Shown here one piece after another: positions 15,984 to 24,396 of a stretch of DNA of 64,000 nt. The stretch lies in the NCBI RefSeq assembly GCF_039542035.1, contig NZ_BAABHJ010000005.1, positions 372,001 through 436,000 of the forward strand, in the 5' to 3' direction. Both the position numbers and the translations under genes were made by a program. Position 1 is the stretch's first letter, and each line of letters begins with the position of its first letter. The DNA comes from Actinoallomurus liliacearum (GTDB lineage Bacteria; Actinomycetota; Actinomycetes; Streptosporangiales; Streptosporangiaceae). The notes under the pieces are model-generated. The model saw only the letters and a list, made by a program, of their open reading frames with translations. It was not told the origin of the DNA and did no database searches.

Positions 15984-16352
15984 TCAGGCCTGGGGCGGGA
16001 GGTCGTCGAACTCGACGATCTGCCGCACCTCGACCTCGATCTCCTCGAACAGGTCGGCGTACTCCTCGGCGTACCGCACGGCCTGCGCCCGGTCCTCGGC
16101 GTTGATCAGCGCGAAGCCGCCGATGACCTCCTTGGCCTCGGTGAACGGCCCGTCGGTGACCTTGGTCGCCGCGCCTCGGTCCTTACGGACCAGCGCGCCC
16201 TTCGCGGACGGGTGGACGCCCTCGGCGGTGATCAGGATGCCCCGGTCGGTCCAGTCCTGGATCATCTCGCCCATCTTCTGCATGAACTCCTGGCTGGGGT
16301 TCCAGGCCTCCGGGGCGCGCTCGTCGAGCCGGTGCATCATCAGGAATCGCAT
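15984..16352 (-). CDS. YciI-family (DGPF domain) protein
   Basis: 122 residues. It contains MRFLMMHRLDERAPEAW at the start and VTDGPFTEAKEVIGGFALINAEDRAQAVRYAEEY in the middle, the DGPFTE signature of the YCII-related family. These are small ferredoxin-like-fold proteins, often encoded next to ECF sigma factors, with unproven enzymatic role. The ATG at 16352 fits the family start. No sigma factor gene is adjacent here. Confidence 0.9.
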   Translation of the reverse strand: MRFLMMHRLDERAPEAWNPSQEFMQKMGEMIQDWTDRGILITAEGVHPSAKGALVRKDRGAATKVTDGPFTEAKEVIGGFALINAEDRAQAVRYAEEYADLFEEIEVEVRQIVEFDDLPPQA

Positions 16353-16467
16353 GACTTTCTCCCTTGTCGTGTCGGGCCGGGTCCGGTCGGTTCCGGACGC
16401 GATGGCCGGCCGTCACCTACGCGTCGAACGACGACACGAGGAATCGACACCCCGGCATCAGATTTTT

Positions 16468-16875
16468 TTATCCGATTCCCGGCAGTGAGCCGACGGGGCC
16501 GACGTACAGCCAGGCGCCGTCCTGGAGGATGAAGCGGCTGTTCTCCTCCAGGTGCCGCGGGCGGTTCCGTAGGACGTAGTGCGCGCGGAAGTGGACGGTT
16601 CCGTCGGTGTCGAGATAGCTCCCGCCGGCGGTCCGGAGGACCTCGAGGCGCTCCCACCGCAGGGCCTCGTCGAAGTCGACGTGCGGCGGCCGCGTCGACG
16701 GATGCCACGTACGCAGGAGATAGGCCTCGTCGCCGACGCAGAAGGCGCTGTAGCGCGAGCGCATCAGCCGCTCCGCGGTCGGCGCCTTAGCGTCGCCGCG
16801 GTGGTATCGCCCGCAGCACTCGTCGTACGGTGCGGGCAGCCCGCAGTGGCAGGTGTCCGGGCCGCGCTCGCTCAT
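16468..16875 (-). CDS. YchJ/UPF0225 family protein with SEC-C zinc motif
   Basis: 135 residues from the ATG at 16875 (another in-frame ATG lies at 16884). The N-terminus has the SEC-C metal-binding pattern CHCGLPAPYDECCGRYH, followed by AKAPTAERLMRSRYSAFCVGDEAYLLRTWHPSTRPP and VHFRAHYV, the UPF0225 core with an NTF2-like fold. The biological role is unknown; zinc binding by Cys/His is expected. It is followed on the same strand, 115 bases on, by the YciI gene. Confidence 0.9.
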   Translation of the reverse strand: MSERGPDTCHCGLPAPYDECCGRYHRGDAKAPTAERLMRSRYSAFCVGDEAYLLRTWHPSTRPPHVDFDEALRWERLEVLRTAGGSYLDTDGTVHFRAHYVLRNRPRHLEENSRFILQDGAWLYVGPVGSLPGIG

Positions 16876-17017
16876 GCTCGTCATTCTGTCGCGACGCGGT
16901 CAGGGCCGCGACCGCGGCGCGGTGACGCCCTCGGTCGCGGACGCGGCGCGGGCCGGCGGCCGACCGGTCCGCCGTGGCCCGTCGCCGGGTGGCGGCGGGC
17001 GGCGGCGGGCGGCCGAC

Positions 17018-17884
17018 TCATCGCGCCGGCGACACGGTCGCGGCGAGAACGTCCCTGAACGACGTGGGCGGCCGGCCGAGGAGGCGGGCCAGGGTCGGGT
17101 CGACCTCGGCGAACTCGCCCTGCCGGCTCGCGACGAAGATGCCCAGCAGCAGGTCGGCCACCGCCTCGGGAAGGCCGTGGGCGACCAGACCGGCCCGGTA
17201 CTCCTCGTCGGACACGACGACCCGGCGGATCGTGCGGCCGGTCAACTCGGAGGCGATCTCGGCCACTCGGGTGAGGTCGATGGCCTCCGCGCCGGTGAGG
17301 GCGGGGGTCAGGCCGTCCAGACCACCGTCGTCGGTGAGGGCGATCGCGGCGGCCTCGGCCAGGTCGGCGTGGGCGGTCCAGGAGACCGGGCCGTCCTCCG
17401 GCGCGGCCAGTTCGCCGGTCTCCAGCGCGTTGCCGAGCAGCATGACCCCCGATGCCGCGTAGAACCCGTTGCGCAGGGAGGTGAACGGCATTCCCGAGTC
17501 CGTCAGCGCGGCCTCGGTGGCGGCGTGGTCGGGCATCGGCGCGAACGGCGAGGACGGGTTCGCCCCCATGTGGCTCGTGTAGAGGACGCGGCTCGCCCCG
17601 GCCCGCGCGGCCGCCTCGATCGCCGTACGGTGCCGGCGCAGGGCCGTCTCGCCGGTGTCGTCGACGGACACGATGAGGACCCGCGACGCCCCTTCGAAGG
17701 CGTGCGCGAGGTTCTCGGGGTCCTCGAAGTCGCCCTGGCGCACGCGGACGCCTCGCGCGCGAAGCTCGGACGCCTTCTCCGGGTCGCGGACGCTGACGCC
17801 GATCCGGTCGGCGGGGACGCGTTCGAGCAGGCGCTCCACGGTCGCCTTGCCCAGCTGACCACTGGCTCCGGTGACGATGATCAT
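17018..17884 (-). CDS. SDR/NmrA-type NAD(P)H-binding oxidoreductase, QorB-like
   Basis: 288 residues. The Rossmann start MIIVTGASGQLGKATVERLLERVPADRIGVSVRDPEKA, then GVRVRQGDFEDPENLAHAFEGASRVLIVS and ASRVLYTSHMGANPSSPFAPMPDHAATEAAL, match quinone-reductase-like NmrA proteins (QorB/YtfG group). The His in MPDHAATE aligns with the position expected after the substrate loop. The likely cofactor is NADP(H). It is divergent from a tetR gene over a gap dense in taacg half sites, so it is probably repressed by that regulator. Confidence 0.88.
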   Translation of the reverse strand: MIIVTGASGQLGKATVERLLERVPADRIGVSVRDPEKASELRARGVRVRQGDFEDPENLAHAFEGASRVLIVSVDDTGETALRRHRTAIEAAARAGASRVLYTSHMGANPSSPFAPMPDHAATEAALTDSGMPFTSLRNGFYAASGVMLLGNALETGELAAPEDGPVSWTAHADLAEAAAIALTDDGGLDGLTPALTGAEAIDLTRVAEIASELTGRTIRRVVVSDEEYRAGLVAHGLPEAVADLLLGIFVASRQGEFAEVDPTLARLLGRPPTSFRDVLAATVSPAR

Positions 17885-17943
17885 CTCGACCTCCAGTCGC
17901 GGGGCGGCGGATCCGTGTCGGCCCGGTGGGCTGCTCCGCCGCC

Positions 17944-18000
17944 GCTAACGCGAAGACGTTAGCATCGTTATCAGCGGGCCGCTAACGATGAACCGTTAAC
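17944..18000. promoter_or_regulatory. Cluster of gctaacg/cgttagc operator half sites
   Basis: The divergent gap holds gctaacg (17944-17950) with cgttagc (17957-17963), then cgtta (17966-17970) facing taacg (17983-17987), and cgtta (17994-17998) in front of the tetR start. Repeated inverted taacg half sites suggest two or three TetR dimer sites. Confidence 0.65.
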
Positions 18001-18008
18001 ATTGATTC

Positions 18009-18731
18009 ATGGACGATCAGGGCACCGCCGCCTCGGCCGGCGCGCGTGACGGAACGCGGCTGCGGATCCTCGCCGCCGCGGCCGACCTGCTCGCCGAAGG
18101 CGGCCATGAGGCCGTGTCGACCAGGGCCGTCGGCGCGGCCGCCGGCGTGCAGGCGCCGACCATCTACCGCCTCTTCGGCGACAAACGCGGGCTCCTCGAC
18201 GCGCTGGCGACCTACGGGTTCACCGCGTACCTGGGCCGCAAGACGGAACGCGAACCGAGCGACGACCCGGTCGAGGACCTGCGGGCCGGGTGGGACCTGC
18301 ACGTCGGCTTCGGCCTGGCGAACCCGGCGCTCTACGCGCTGATGTACGGCGACCCTCGCCCCGGCGTCCCGCCGTCGGCGGCCGTCGCCGCGGCCGAGAT
18401 CCTGGCCGGGCACATCGGCCGGATCGCCCGGGCGGGCCGCCTGAAGGTCGGCGAAGAGCGCGCCGCGCAGCTCGTCCACGCCGCCGGCTCGGGGACGACG
18501 TTGGCGCTCATCGCGCTGCCGGAAGAGGCCCGTGACCTGGGGCTGTCCGACCTCGCCCGGGAGGCCGTCATCGCCGCGATCACCACGGACGTGCCCGTTC
18601 CGGCGGCGAGGGGCCCGGTCGGCGCCGCGGTCGCCCTCCGCGCCGTCCTTCCGGAGACGACCGCCCTGAGCGAGGGCGAGCAGGGCCTGCTGCGCGAGTG
18701 GCTCGACCGCATCGCCGGCGACGCCTCGTGA
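18009..18731 (+). CDS. TetR family transcriptional regulator
   Basis: 240 residues from the ATG at 18009. The helix-turn-helix lies at about residues 18-62 (RILAAAADLLAEGGHEAVSTRAVGAAAGVQAPTIYRLFGDKRGLLDALA). The ligand domain carries the HVGFGLANPALYALMYGDPRPG and IARAGRL segments seen in the TetR_C_33-like group, which often sit beside SDR genes. It is divergent from the QorB-like gene with operators between. The inducer is unknown. Confidence 0.92.
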   Translation: MDDQGTAASAGARDGTRLRILAAAADLLAEGGHEAVSTRAVGAAAGVQAPTIYRLFGDKRGLLDALATYGFTAYLGRKTEREPSDDPVEDLRAGWDLHVGFGLANPALYALMYGDPRPGVPPSAAVAAAEILAGHIGRIARAGRLKVGEERAAQLVHAAGSGTTLALIALPEEARDLGLSDLAREAVIAAITTDVPVPAARGPVGAAVALRAVLPETTALSEGEQGLLREWLDRIAGDAS

Positions 18732-18807
18732 GGCCGAGACCCGAAGCCGGCGTCAGGGCGGCGGGTGGTGCGCCCGGACGCGGGCGTGGTCGTGAGGTGG
18801 CGCGGGC

Positions 18808-19167
18808 TCATCCGTCCTGACGGGCCGCGGAGCGGTGTCGCTGGGCGGCGTCGGCCGTCAGTACGGCGTCGAGGAGACCGGGGAACAGCGCGCCCAGGTC
18901 GGCTCGGCGCAGGGCGGTCATCTTGGCGGTGCCCCGGTAGACCTGGCTGATCAGCCCCGCCTCCCGGAGGACGCGGAAGTGATGGGTGGTGGTCGACTTG
19001 GTGACCGCCAGGTCGATGGCGGAGCACGCGACCTCCTCGCCGGGCGGCAGCTCGGCGAGAAAGCGGACCACCTGGAGGCGCGCCGGGTCGGAGAGCGCGT
19101 GGAGCACCGACTCGAGTCGGATGTCCGCGCGTGCGGGGTGATCGAGGACCCGGCCGGCGGTCGGCAC
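18808..19167 (-). CDS. ArsR-type winged-helix regulator
   Basis: 119 residues. The region LESVLHALSDPARLQVVRFLAELPPGEEVACSAIDLAVTKSTTTHHFRVLREAGLISQVYRGTAKMTALRRADLGALFPGLLDAVL is an ArsR helix-turn-helix, with the recognition helix at KSTTTHHFRVLREAGL. No metal-binding Cys cluster (ELCVCDL) is present, so it is probably not a metal sensor. It is divergent from the old yellow enzyme gene, which it likely represses. Confidence 0.92.
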   Translation of the reverse strand: MPTAGRVLDHPARADIRLESVLHALSDPARLQVVRFLAELPPGEEVACSAIDLAVTKSTTTHHFRVLREAGLISQVYRGTAKMTALRRADLGALFPGLLDAVLTADAAQRHRSAARQDG

Positions 19168-19193
19168 GGCAGCTCCCTTCCCGGCCCGTCGAT

Positions 19194-19252
19194 TAAGTAC
19201 GACGACCTTCGTAGTTTGACGTTTTGCGTACTACGGCGTATATCGTACTAAG
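19194..19252. promoter_or_regulatory. Divergent promoter with paired taagtacga / tcgtactaa sites
   Basis: The ArsR / old yellow enzyme gap is AT-richer than its surroundings. It holds ttaagtacga on the left, gcgtactacg in the middle and tcgtactaag on the right, which are inverted-related. These are candidate ArsR-family operators overlapping both promoters. Confidence 0.5.
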
Positions 19253-19277
19253 AACCCCGGCCGAAGGAGAATGATCC

Positions 19278-20378
19278 GTGAGTGCGTTGTTCGAGCCCCT
19301 CACCCTGCGGGAGCTGACGTTCCCCAACCGCGCCTGGATGCCGCCGATGTGCCAGTACTCCGCCCCGGACGAAGGGCCGGACACGGGCGTCGCGGGCGAC
19401 TGGCACCTGGCGCATCAGGCGGCGCGCGCGGTGGGCGGCGCGGGTCTGATCATCACCGAGGCGACGGCGGTCAACCCCGAGGGCCGGATCAGCCCGGCCG
19501 ACCTCGGCCTGTGGAACGACCGTCAGCAGGACGGCCTCGCCCGCGTCGTCGCGTTCCTGCGCGCGCACGGCAGCGTGCCCGGCATCCAGCTCGCCCACGC
19601 GGGCCGCAAGGCCTCCACCGAGCGGCCTTGGCGAGGCGGGGCTCCCATCGCTCCCGACGAGCCGTACGGCTGGCGGCCGGTGGCCCCGAGCCCGCTGCCG
19701 TTCACCGCGGACGGTCCCGTGCCGGCCGAGCTGACCCGCGAGCAGATCGGCCGCATCGTCGAGGACTTCGCGGCCGCCGCCCGGCGGGCCCTCGCGGCAG
19801 GGTTCCAGGTGGCCGAGATCCACGGCGCGCACGGGTACCTGCTGCACGAGTTCGTCTCGCCGCACGCCAACCGGCGCACCGACGAGTACGGCGGCTCGTT
19901 CGAGAACCGGATCCGCCTCTCGTTGGAGGTCGTCGACGCCGTCCGCGCGGTCTGGCCCGACGAGCTGCCGGTGTTCTACCGGATCTCGGCGACCGACTGG
20001 CTGAGCGAGAACCCCCAGGACGGCCGCGAGGGCTGGACCGTGCCCGACAGCGTGCGGCTGGCCAAGGAGCTGCTGGCCCATGGCGTCGACCTCCTCGACG
20101 TCTCCAGCGGCGGCATCGCCCCCGACGCGCGGATCACGGCCGGGCCGGGCTACCAGGTCCCGTTCGCCGCGCAGATCAAGGCCGAGACCGACGTGCCGGT
20201 CGCCGCGGTCGGTGAGATCACCGAGCCCCGGCAGGCTGAGGAGATCATCGCCTCGGGGCAGGCCGACGCGGTGCTCGTGGGACGCGAGCTGCTGCGCGAC
20301 CCGTTCTGGCCGAACCGCGCGGCCCGCGTGCTCGGCGCCGAGCCCACCTGGCCCGATCAGTACCACCGCGCCGTCTGA
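19278..20378 (+). CDS. Old yellow enzyme-type NADH:flavin oxidoreductase (YqjM/NamA class)
   Basis: 366 residues from the GTG at 19278, preceded by GAAGGAGA. FMN-dependent ene-reductase TIM barrel. Landmarks are LTFPNRAWMPPMCQYSA, where the Cys in MCQYS is the redox-tuning Cys of the YqjM class, then IQLAHAGRKAS, AARRALAAGFQVAEIHGAHGYLLHEFVSPHANRRTDEYGGSFENR and ADAVLVGRELLRDPFWP. It would reduce activated alkenes with NADPH or NADH. It is controlled by the divergent ArsR-type gene and is probably cytosolic. Confidence 0.93.
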   Translation: MSALFEPLTLRELTFPNRAWMPPMCQYSAPDEGPDTGVAGDWHLAHQAARAVGGAGLIITEATAVNPEGRISPADLGLWNDRQQDGLARVVAFLRAHGSVPGIQLAHAGRKASTERPWRGGAPIAPDEPYGWRPVAPSPLPFTADGPVPAELTREQIGRIVEDFAAAARRALAAGFQVAEIHGAHGYLLHEFVSPHANRRTDEYGGSFENRIRLSLEVVDAVRAVWPDELPVFYRISATDWLSENPQDGREGWTVPDSVRLAKELLAHGVDLLDVSSGGIAPDARITAGPGYQVPFAAQIKAETDVPVAAVGEITEPRQAEEIIASGQADAVLVGRELLRDPFWPNRAARVLGAEPTWPDQYHRAV

Positions 20379-20531
20379 GGACCGTGGCTCCGCCCCGCGC
20401 GGGTCGCCGGTACGACCGCTCGGCGGGGCCGCGACTCCGGGTCGTCGGTACGGCCGCCCGGCCGATCGGCGGAGCTCGGCCCGGTCTCTCGACTTCGGTC
20501 TGTCCCTTTCTCGGGTCGTGGCCTCGGTCGC

Positions 20532-20560
20532 TTGCATAGTGATGCATCCTCATGCATACT
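20532..20560 (+). promoter_or_regulatory. ARG-box-like ArgR site upstream of argG
   Basis: Just before the argG start the DNA reads tgcatagtgatgcat followed by tcatgcata, giving three tgcat/atgca half sites within about 30 bases. Bacterial ARG boxes are built from AT-rich palindromes around TGCAT/ATGCA. The position over the promoter fits repression by ArgR with arginine. Binding itself is inferred. Confidence 0.65.
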
Positions 20561-20567
20561 TGTGCTC

Positions 20568-22040
20568 ATGTCCAAGGTGCTGACCTCCCTGCCTGTCGGC
20601 GAACGTGTCGGGATCGCGTTCTCCGGCGGCCTCGACACGTCGGTTGCGGTCGCGTGGATGCGCGAGAAGGGTGCGGTTCCCTGCACCTACACCGCCGACA
20701 TCGGGCAGTACGACGAGCCCGACATCGCCTCGGTGCCCGGGCGCGCCACCGCGTACGGCGCGGAGGTCGCCCGGCTGATCGACTGCCGGGCGGCCCTCGT
20801 GGAAGAGGGTCTGGCGGCCCTGGCCTGCGGGGCGTTCCACATCCGCTCCGGCGGCCGCGCGTATTTCAACACCACCCCGCTGGGGCGGGCCGTCGCGGGC
20901 ACGCTGCTGGTGCGGGCGATGCTCGAGGACGACGTGCAGATCTGGGGCGACGGCTCCACCTTCAAGGGCAACGACATCGAGCGGTTCTACCGGTACGGCC
21001 TGCTCGCCAACCCCTCCCTGCGGATCTACAAGCCGTGGCTCGACGCGGACTTCGTGAACGAGCTCGGGGGCCGCAAGGAGATGTCCGAGTGGCTGCTCGC
21101 TCACGGCCTGCCCTACCGGGACAGCACGGAGAAGGCCTACTCCACCGACGCGAACATCTGGGGCGCGACCCACGAGGCCAAGTCGCTGGAGCACCTCGAC
21201 GCGGGCATCGAGATCGTCGACCCGATCATGGGCGTCCGGTTCTGGGACCCCGAGGTGGAGATCCCCACCGAGGACGTCACGATCGGCTTCGAAGCCGGGC
21301 GGCCGGTGACGATCAACGGCAAGGAGTTCGGCTCCGCCGTCGACCTGGTGCTGGAGGCCAACGCCATCGGCGGCCGGCACGGCCTGGGCATGTCCGACCA
21401 GATCGAGAACCGCATCATCGAGGCGAAGAGCCGGGGCGTCTACGAGGCGCCGGGCATGGCGCTGCTGCACGCCGCGTACGAGCGGTTGGTCAACGCCATC
21501 CACAACGAGGACACCCTCGCCAGCTACCACAACGAGGGCCGGAAGCTCGGCAGGCTGATGTACGAGGGCCGCTGGCTCGACCCGCAGGCGCTGATGCTGC
21601 GCGAGTCGCTGCAGCGCTGGGTCGGCACGGCCGTCACCGGCGAGGTGACGCTGCGGCTGCGGCGCGGTGAGGACTACTCCATCCTGGGCACCTCCGGGCC
21701 GGCGTTCAGCTACCACCCCGACAAGCTGTCCATGGAGCGGACCGAGGACGCCGCGTTCGGGCCGGTCGACCGGATCGGTCAGCTGACGATGCGGAACCTC
21801 GACATCGCCGACTCCCGGTCCAAGCTCGAGCAGTACGCCGCACTCGGCATGGTCGGCAGCAGCCGCCCGCACCCGACCCTGATCGGCGCGGAGCAGGCGG
21901 CCTCGACCGGGCTGATCGGCGCGATGGCCGAGGGCGGCGCCGAGGCGATCGCCTCCGGCCGGGCGGAGTCGGCCGCCGGGGCGGTCGCCGTCGACGACGA
22001 GCTGCTCGACAACGCCGCGATGGAGTTCGGCGTCGACTGA
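20568..22040 (+). CDS. argG: Argininosuccinate synthase
   Basis: 490 residues, the long class seen in E. coli rather than the about 400-residue class common in actinobacteria. It joins citrulline and aspartate with ATP in arginine synthesis. The start is the ATG at 20568; the frame is open to 20532, but that part is the ARG-box region. Motifs are GIAFSGGLDTSVAVAWMR (PP-loop SGGLDTS), YTADIGQYDEPD, IWGDGSTFKGNDIERFYRYG and ENRIIEAKSRGVYEAPG. No other arg gene is adjacent. The long-class sequence and lone location suggest acquisition or an unusual arginine gene layout. Confidence 0.95.
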   Translation: MSKVLTSLPVGERVGIAFSGGLDTSVAVAWMREKGAVPCTYTADIGQYDEPDIASVPGRATAYGAEVARLIDCRAALVEEGLAALACGAFHIRSGGRAYFNTTPLGRAVAGTLLVRAMLEDDVQIWGDGSTFKGNDIERFYRYGLLANPSLRIYKPWLDADFVNELGGRKEMSEWLLAHGLPYRDSTEKAYSTDANIWGATHEAKSLEHLDAGIEIVDPIMGVRFWDPEVEIPTEDVTIGFEAGRPVTINGKEFGSAVDLVLEANAIGGRHGLGMSDQIENRIIEAKSRGVYEAPGMALLHAAYERLVNAIHNEDTLASYHNEGRKLGRLMYEGRWLDPQALMLRESLQRWVGTAVTGEVTLRLRRGEDYSILGTSGPAFSYHPDKLSMERTEDAAFGPVDRIGQLTMRNLDIADSRSKLEQYAALGMVGSSRPHPTLIGAEQAASTGLIGAMAEGGAEAIASGRAESAAGAVAVDDELLDNAAMEFGVD

Positions 22041-22049
22041 CCCGCCGGC

Positions 22050-22072
22050 GGTCCGGGCCGGGAGCCCGGACC
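22050..22072. terminator. Hairpin between convergent argG and aldo/keto reductase genes
   Basis: Arms ggtccgggc (22050-22058) and gcccggacc (22064-22072) enclose a 5-base loop in the 43-base convergent gap. It is a likely bidirectional terminator. Confidence 0.7.
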
Positions 22073-22083
22073 CCCGACGACGG

Positions 22084-23103
22084 TCAGAACGACCGGGAGC
22101 GCTGGTCCACTCCCGGTCCGCCGTACGGATAGTCGGCGACCGTCGGGGTGCTGGCCTCGTCCAGCAGCGCGGTCTCCGACTCCGACAGGTGCAGGCCGGC
22201 CGCGCCCAGGTTGTCGTCGAGCTGCTCCAGGGTCCGGGCGCCGAGGATCACCGAGGTGACCATCGGGCGGTCGGCGACCCACGCCAGCGCCACCTGCGCC
22301 ATCGACACACCACGGGCCTCGGCGACCTGGCGGACCGTGTCCACGATCCGCCAGGTCCGCTCCTGCGCGTTGCGCGGCGCGTACGCCTCCATTCCGCGTT
22401 CCGGGTCCTCGCCCAGCCGGGTCGCTCCGGTCGGAACCTCGTCCCGCCGGTACTTCCCGGTCAGCCAGCCGCCGGCCAGCGGCGACCACGGCAGGATGCC
22501 GACGCCCTCGTTCCGGCAGACGTCCACCAGCTCGAACTCGATGTCCCGGCTGATCAGGTTGTACTGCGGCTGCAGGGTCGCGATCGGCGTGAGGCCGCGG
22601 ACCTCGGCGAGCGTGGCGGCCTTCTGCAGCTGCCAGCCGACGAAGTTGCTGACCCCGACGTAGCGGATCTTGCCGGCGCGTACGGCGTCGTCGTAGAAGC
22701 GCAGGGTCTCCTCGATCGGGGTGAGCGGATCCCACGCGTGCGCCTGGTAGAGGTCGATGGCCTCCACGCCGAGCCGGCGCAGGCTCGCGTCCAGCGCCCG
22801 CGTCAGGTACGTACGGCTCAGCCCGAGGTCATTGGGTCCGTCGCCCATCGGGAAGCGTCCCTTGGTGGCGAGCACGACCCGGTCCCGGACGCCCGGCCGA
22901 GCCGCGAACCACCGCCCGATGATCTCCTCGGAACGGCCCTGCGAGTAGACGTCCGCGGTGTCGATGAAGTTGCCGCCGCGCTCGACGAACCGGTCGAGCA
23001 GCGCGTGGGACGTCTTCTCGTCGCTCTCCTTGCCGAAGGTCATGGCGCCCAGGCACAGCGTGGACACGAGGGTTCCGGTGGGGCCGAGGGGCCGGTGTTC
23101 CAT
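22084..23103 (-). CDS. Aldo/keto reductase
   Basis: 339 residues. The start at 23103 (MEHRPLGPTGTLVSTLCLGAMTFG) is preferred to an ATG at 23127 because homologs start there. NADPH-dependent TIM-barrel reductase: Asp and Tyr of the tetrad appear in GGNFIDTADVYSQGRSEEIIG, Lys in RVVLATKG, and the His position in LYQAHAWD. C-terminal VTSVILGARTLEQLDDNLGAAGLHLSESE is typical. The substrate is unknown. It is tail-to-tail with argG. The next upstream gene on the same strand is a tetR gene ending at 23190. Confidence 0.92.
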   Translation of the reverse strand: MEHRPLGPTGTLVSTLCLGAMTFGKESDEKTSHALLDRFVERGGNFIDTADVYSQGRSEEIIGRWFAARPGVRDRVVLATKGRFPMGDGPNDLGLSRTYLTRALDASLRRLGVEAIDLYQAHAWDPLTPIEETLRFYDDAVRAGKIRYVGVSNFVGWQLQKAATLAEVRGLTPIATLQPQYNLISRDIEFELVDVCRNEGVGILPWSPLAGGWLTGKYRRDEVPTGATRLGEDPERGMEAYAPRNAQERTWRIVDTVRQVAEARGVSMAQVALAWVADRPMVTSVILGARTLEQLDDNLGAAGLHLSESETALLDEASTPTVADYPYGGPGVDQRSRSF

Positions 23104-23189
23104 CCTTACGCCTTTCGATTCGATCATGCCGTTCGCCAGGCCTGCACGACGACGATGAGGTCACAGCAGTAAACCAGCGAGCCGTCCCG

Positions 23190-23888
23190 TCACGCACCGC
23201 TGTGCGGTTCGTCCACCCGGCCTCGTACGGGCTCTTCCGGGCGGGGCATCGTGACGCCGTAGAGGGCCGAGGTCCAGGCGTTCGTGAGGGTGTCGATGAG
23301 GACCTGCTCGTCGTCGAAGGGCGGAACGCCGGCCGCGGCCAGGTAGTAGAGGCGCTCGCCCATCCAGGTCAGCGAGGCGGCCACCGCGCGCACGTCCATC
23401 GAGCCGAGCCGTTCGCGAGCGTGCGGATCGTTGTGGATCCGCGCGGCGGCGGCCTCGGTGAACGTGTCCATCTGCTCGAGCCAGAGGTCCCGCAGCCCCT
23501 CGTCGGATCCCCAGCTCTCCACGATCGCCATGAGCACGCCCGCGTTCTCACGCCAGAGCCGGGCGCCGTCGCTGACGCCCGCCCGGAGCGCGGCGACCGG
23601 GTTCTGCTCCTGGGCGATCCAGGGTTGTGCCGCCTGTTGCCCCTGCGCGACCGCGTCGCGCACCAGCTCGCCGAGCACGGCCTGCTTGCTCGGGAAATAG
23701 AAGTAGAAGCTGGCCCGGGAGACCCCGGCGGCGGTCAGGACGTCGGCGACGCTGAGATCGTCGAAGCGACGCCCGCGCAGCAGCTCGCGCGTCGCGGACA
23801 GGATGCGTTCGCGCAGCTCCGCGGGGGCCGGCTGGGGCCCGGATCGGCGGGCAGAGGGCGCGGTCCGCTTGGCAGGCATGCCGTCCAT
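23190..23888 (-). CDS. TetR family transcriptional regulator, EthR-like
   Basis: 232 residues (an alternative start Met lies at residue 4). The DNA-binding region is at residues about 25-70 (RILSATRELLRGRRFDDLSVADVLTAAGVSRASFYFYFPSKQAVLGELV). The ligand domain has WGSDEGLRDLWLEQMDTFTEAAAARI and ASLTWMGERLYYLAAAG, as in EthR/TetR_C_13-like repressors. It is divergent from the glyoxalase-aldo/keto reductase pair with a clear palindrome between, and could also read toward the downstream aldo/keto reductase on its own strand. Confidence 0.92.
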   Translation of the reverse strand: MDGMPAKRTAPSARRSGPQPAPAELRERILSATRELLRGRRFDDLSVADVLTAAGVSRASFYFYFPSKQAVLGELVRDAVAQGQQAAQPWIAQEQNPVAALRAGVSDGARLWRENAGVLMAIVESWGSDEGLRDLWLEQMDTFTEAAAARIHNDPHARERLGSMDVRAVAASLTWMGERLYYLAAAGVPPFDDEQVLIDTLTNAWTSALYGVTMPRPEEPVRGRVDEPHSGA

Positions 23889-23909
23889 CCTAACGAACGC
23901 GGACGAAGC

Positions 23910-23930
23910 GTATGGACTTCATGTCCATAC
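23910..23930. promoter_or_regulatory. TetR operator palindrome
   Basis: Arms gtatggac (23910-23917) and gtccatac (23923-23930) with a 5-base spacer lie between the tetR start and the glyoxalase start; a further gtgtatgg follows. This is a good TetR dimer site that would control both directions. Confidence 0.75.
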
Positions 23931-23949
23931 ACAGTGTATGGTCCGCCGC

Positions 23950-24396
23950 ATGACTCAGATAGCGATCCACCTTGTCGTCACCGACCCGGACCAGGCCGCC
24001 ACCTGGTACGCCGACGCCCTGGGCGCACGGGAGACGAGCCGGCTCACCCTGCCCGACGGCCGTACGCTGACGGTCGAGCTCCTGCTCGGGGAGACCGTCC
24101 TGGCGGTCGCCGGCGAGCTGCCCGACCTGGGGATGCGCGCCCCCGCCGCTCTCGGCGGCACCTCCGCCGCCATGCACGTACGGGTCCCGGACGCCGACGC
24201 GGCCTGGGCGCGGGCGATGGAGTCCGGCGCCACGGTCTTCGAGCCCGTGCACGACGCCTTCTGGGGGGACCGTACGGGCCAGTTGCTGGATCCCTTCGGG
24301 CACCGCTGGGCGCTGGACCAGCACGTACGGGACATGCCGCAGGAGGAGATCGCCGCCCGCGCCGCGGAGCTGTTCGACGGCTCGGTGACGGCGTGA
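23950..24396 (+). CDS. VOC/glyoxalase superfamily protein
   Basis: 148 residues from the ATG at 23950 (in-frame ATG also at 23938). Two beta-alpha-beta modules: TQIAIHLVVTDPDQAATWYADALGARETSRLTLPDGRTLTVELLLG and then AMHVRVPDADAAWARAMESGATVFEPVHDAFWGDRTGQLLDPFGHRWAL, the DPFGHRW ending being typical of PhnB/YybH-like VOC proteins. Metal-binding capacity and substrate are uncertain. The stop overlaps the GTG start of the aldo/keto reductase (GTGA), so the two are translationally coupled and under the divergent TetR. Confidence 0.88.
   Translation: MTQIAIHLVVTDPDQAATWYADALGARETSRLTLPDGRTLTVELLLGETVLAVAGELPDLGMRAPAALGGTSAAMHVRVPDADAAWARAMESGATVFEPVHDAFWGDRTGQLLDPFGHRWALDQHVRDMPQEEIAARAAELFDGSVTA

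Noticed and set aside
20390..20480. Repeated cgggtcgycggtacgrccg words behind the old yellow enzyme gene
   Set aside because: Two loose copies about 38 bases apart, but unrelated to the gene tail, so not counted as a tail echo.
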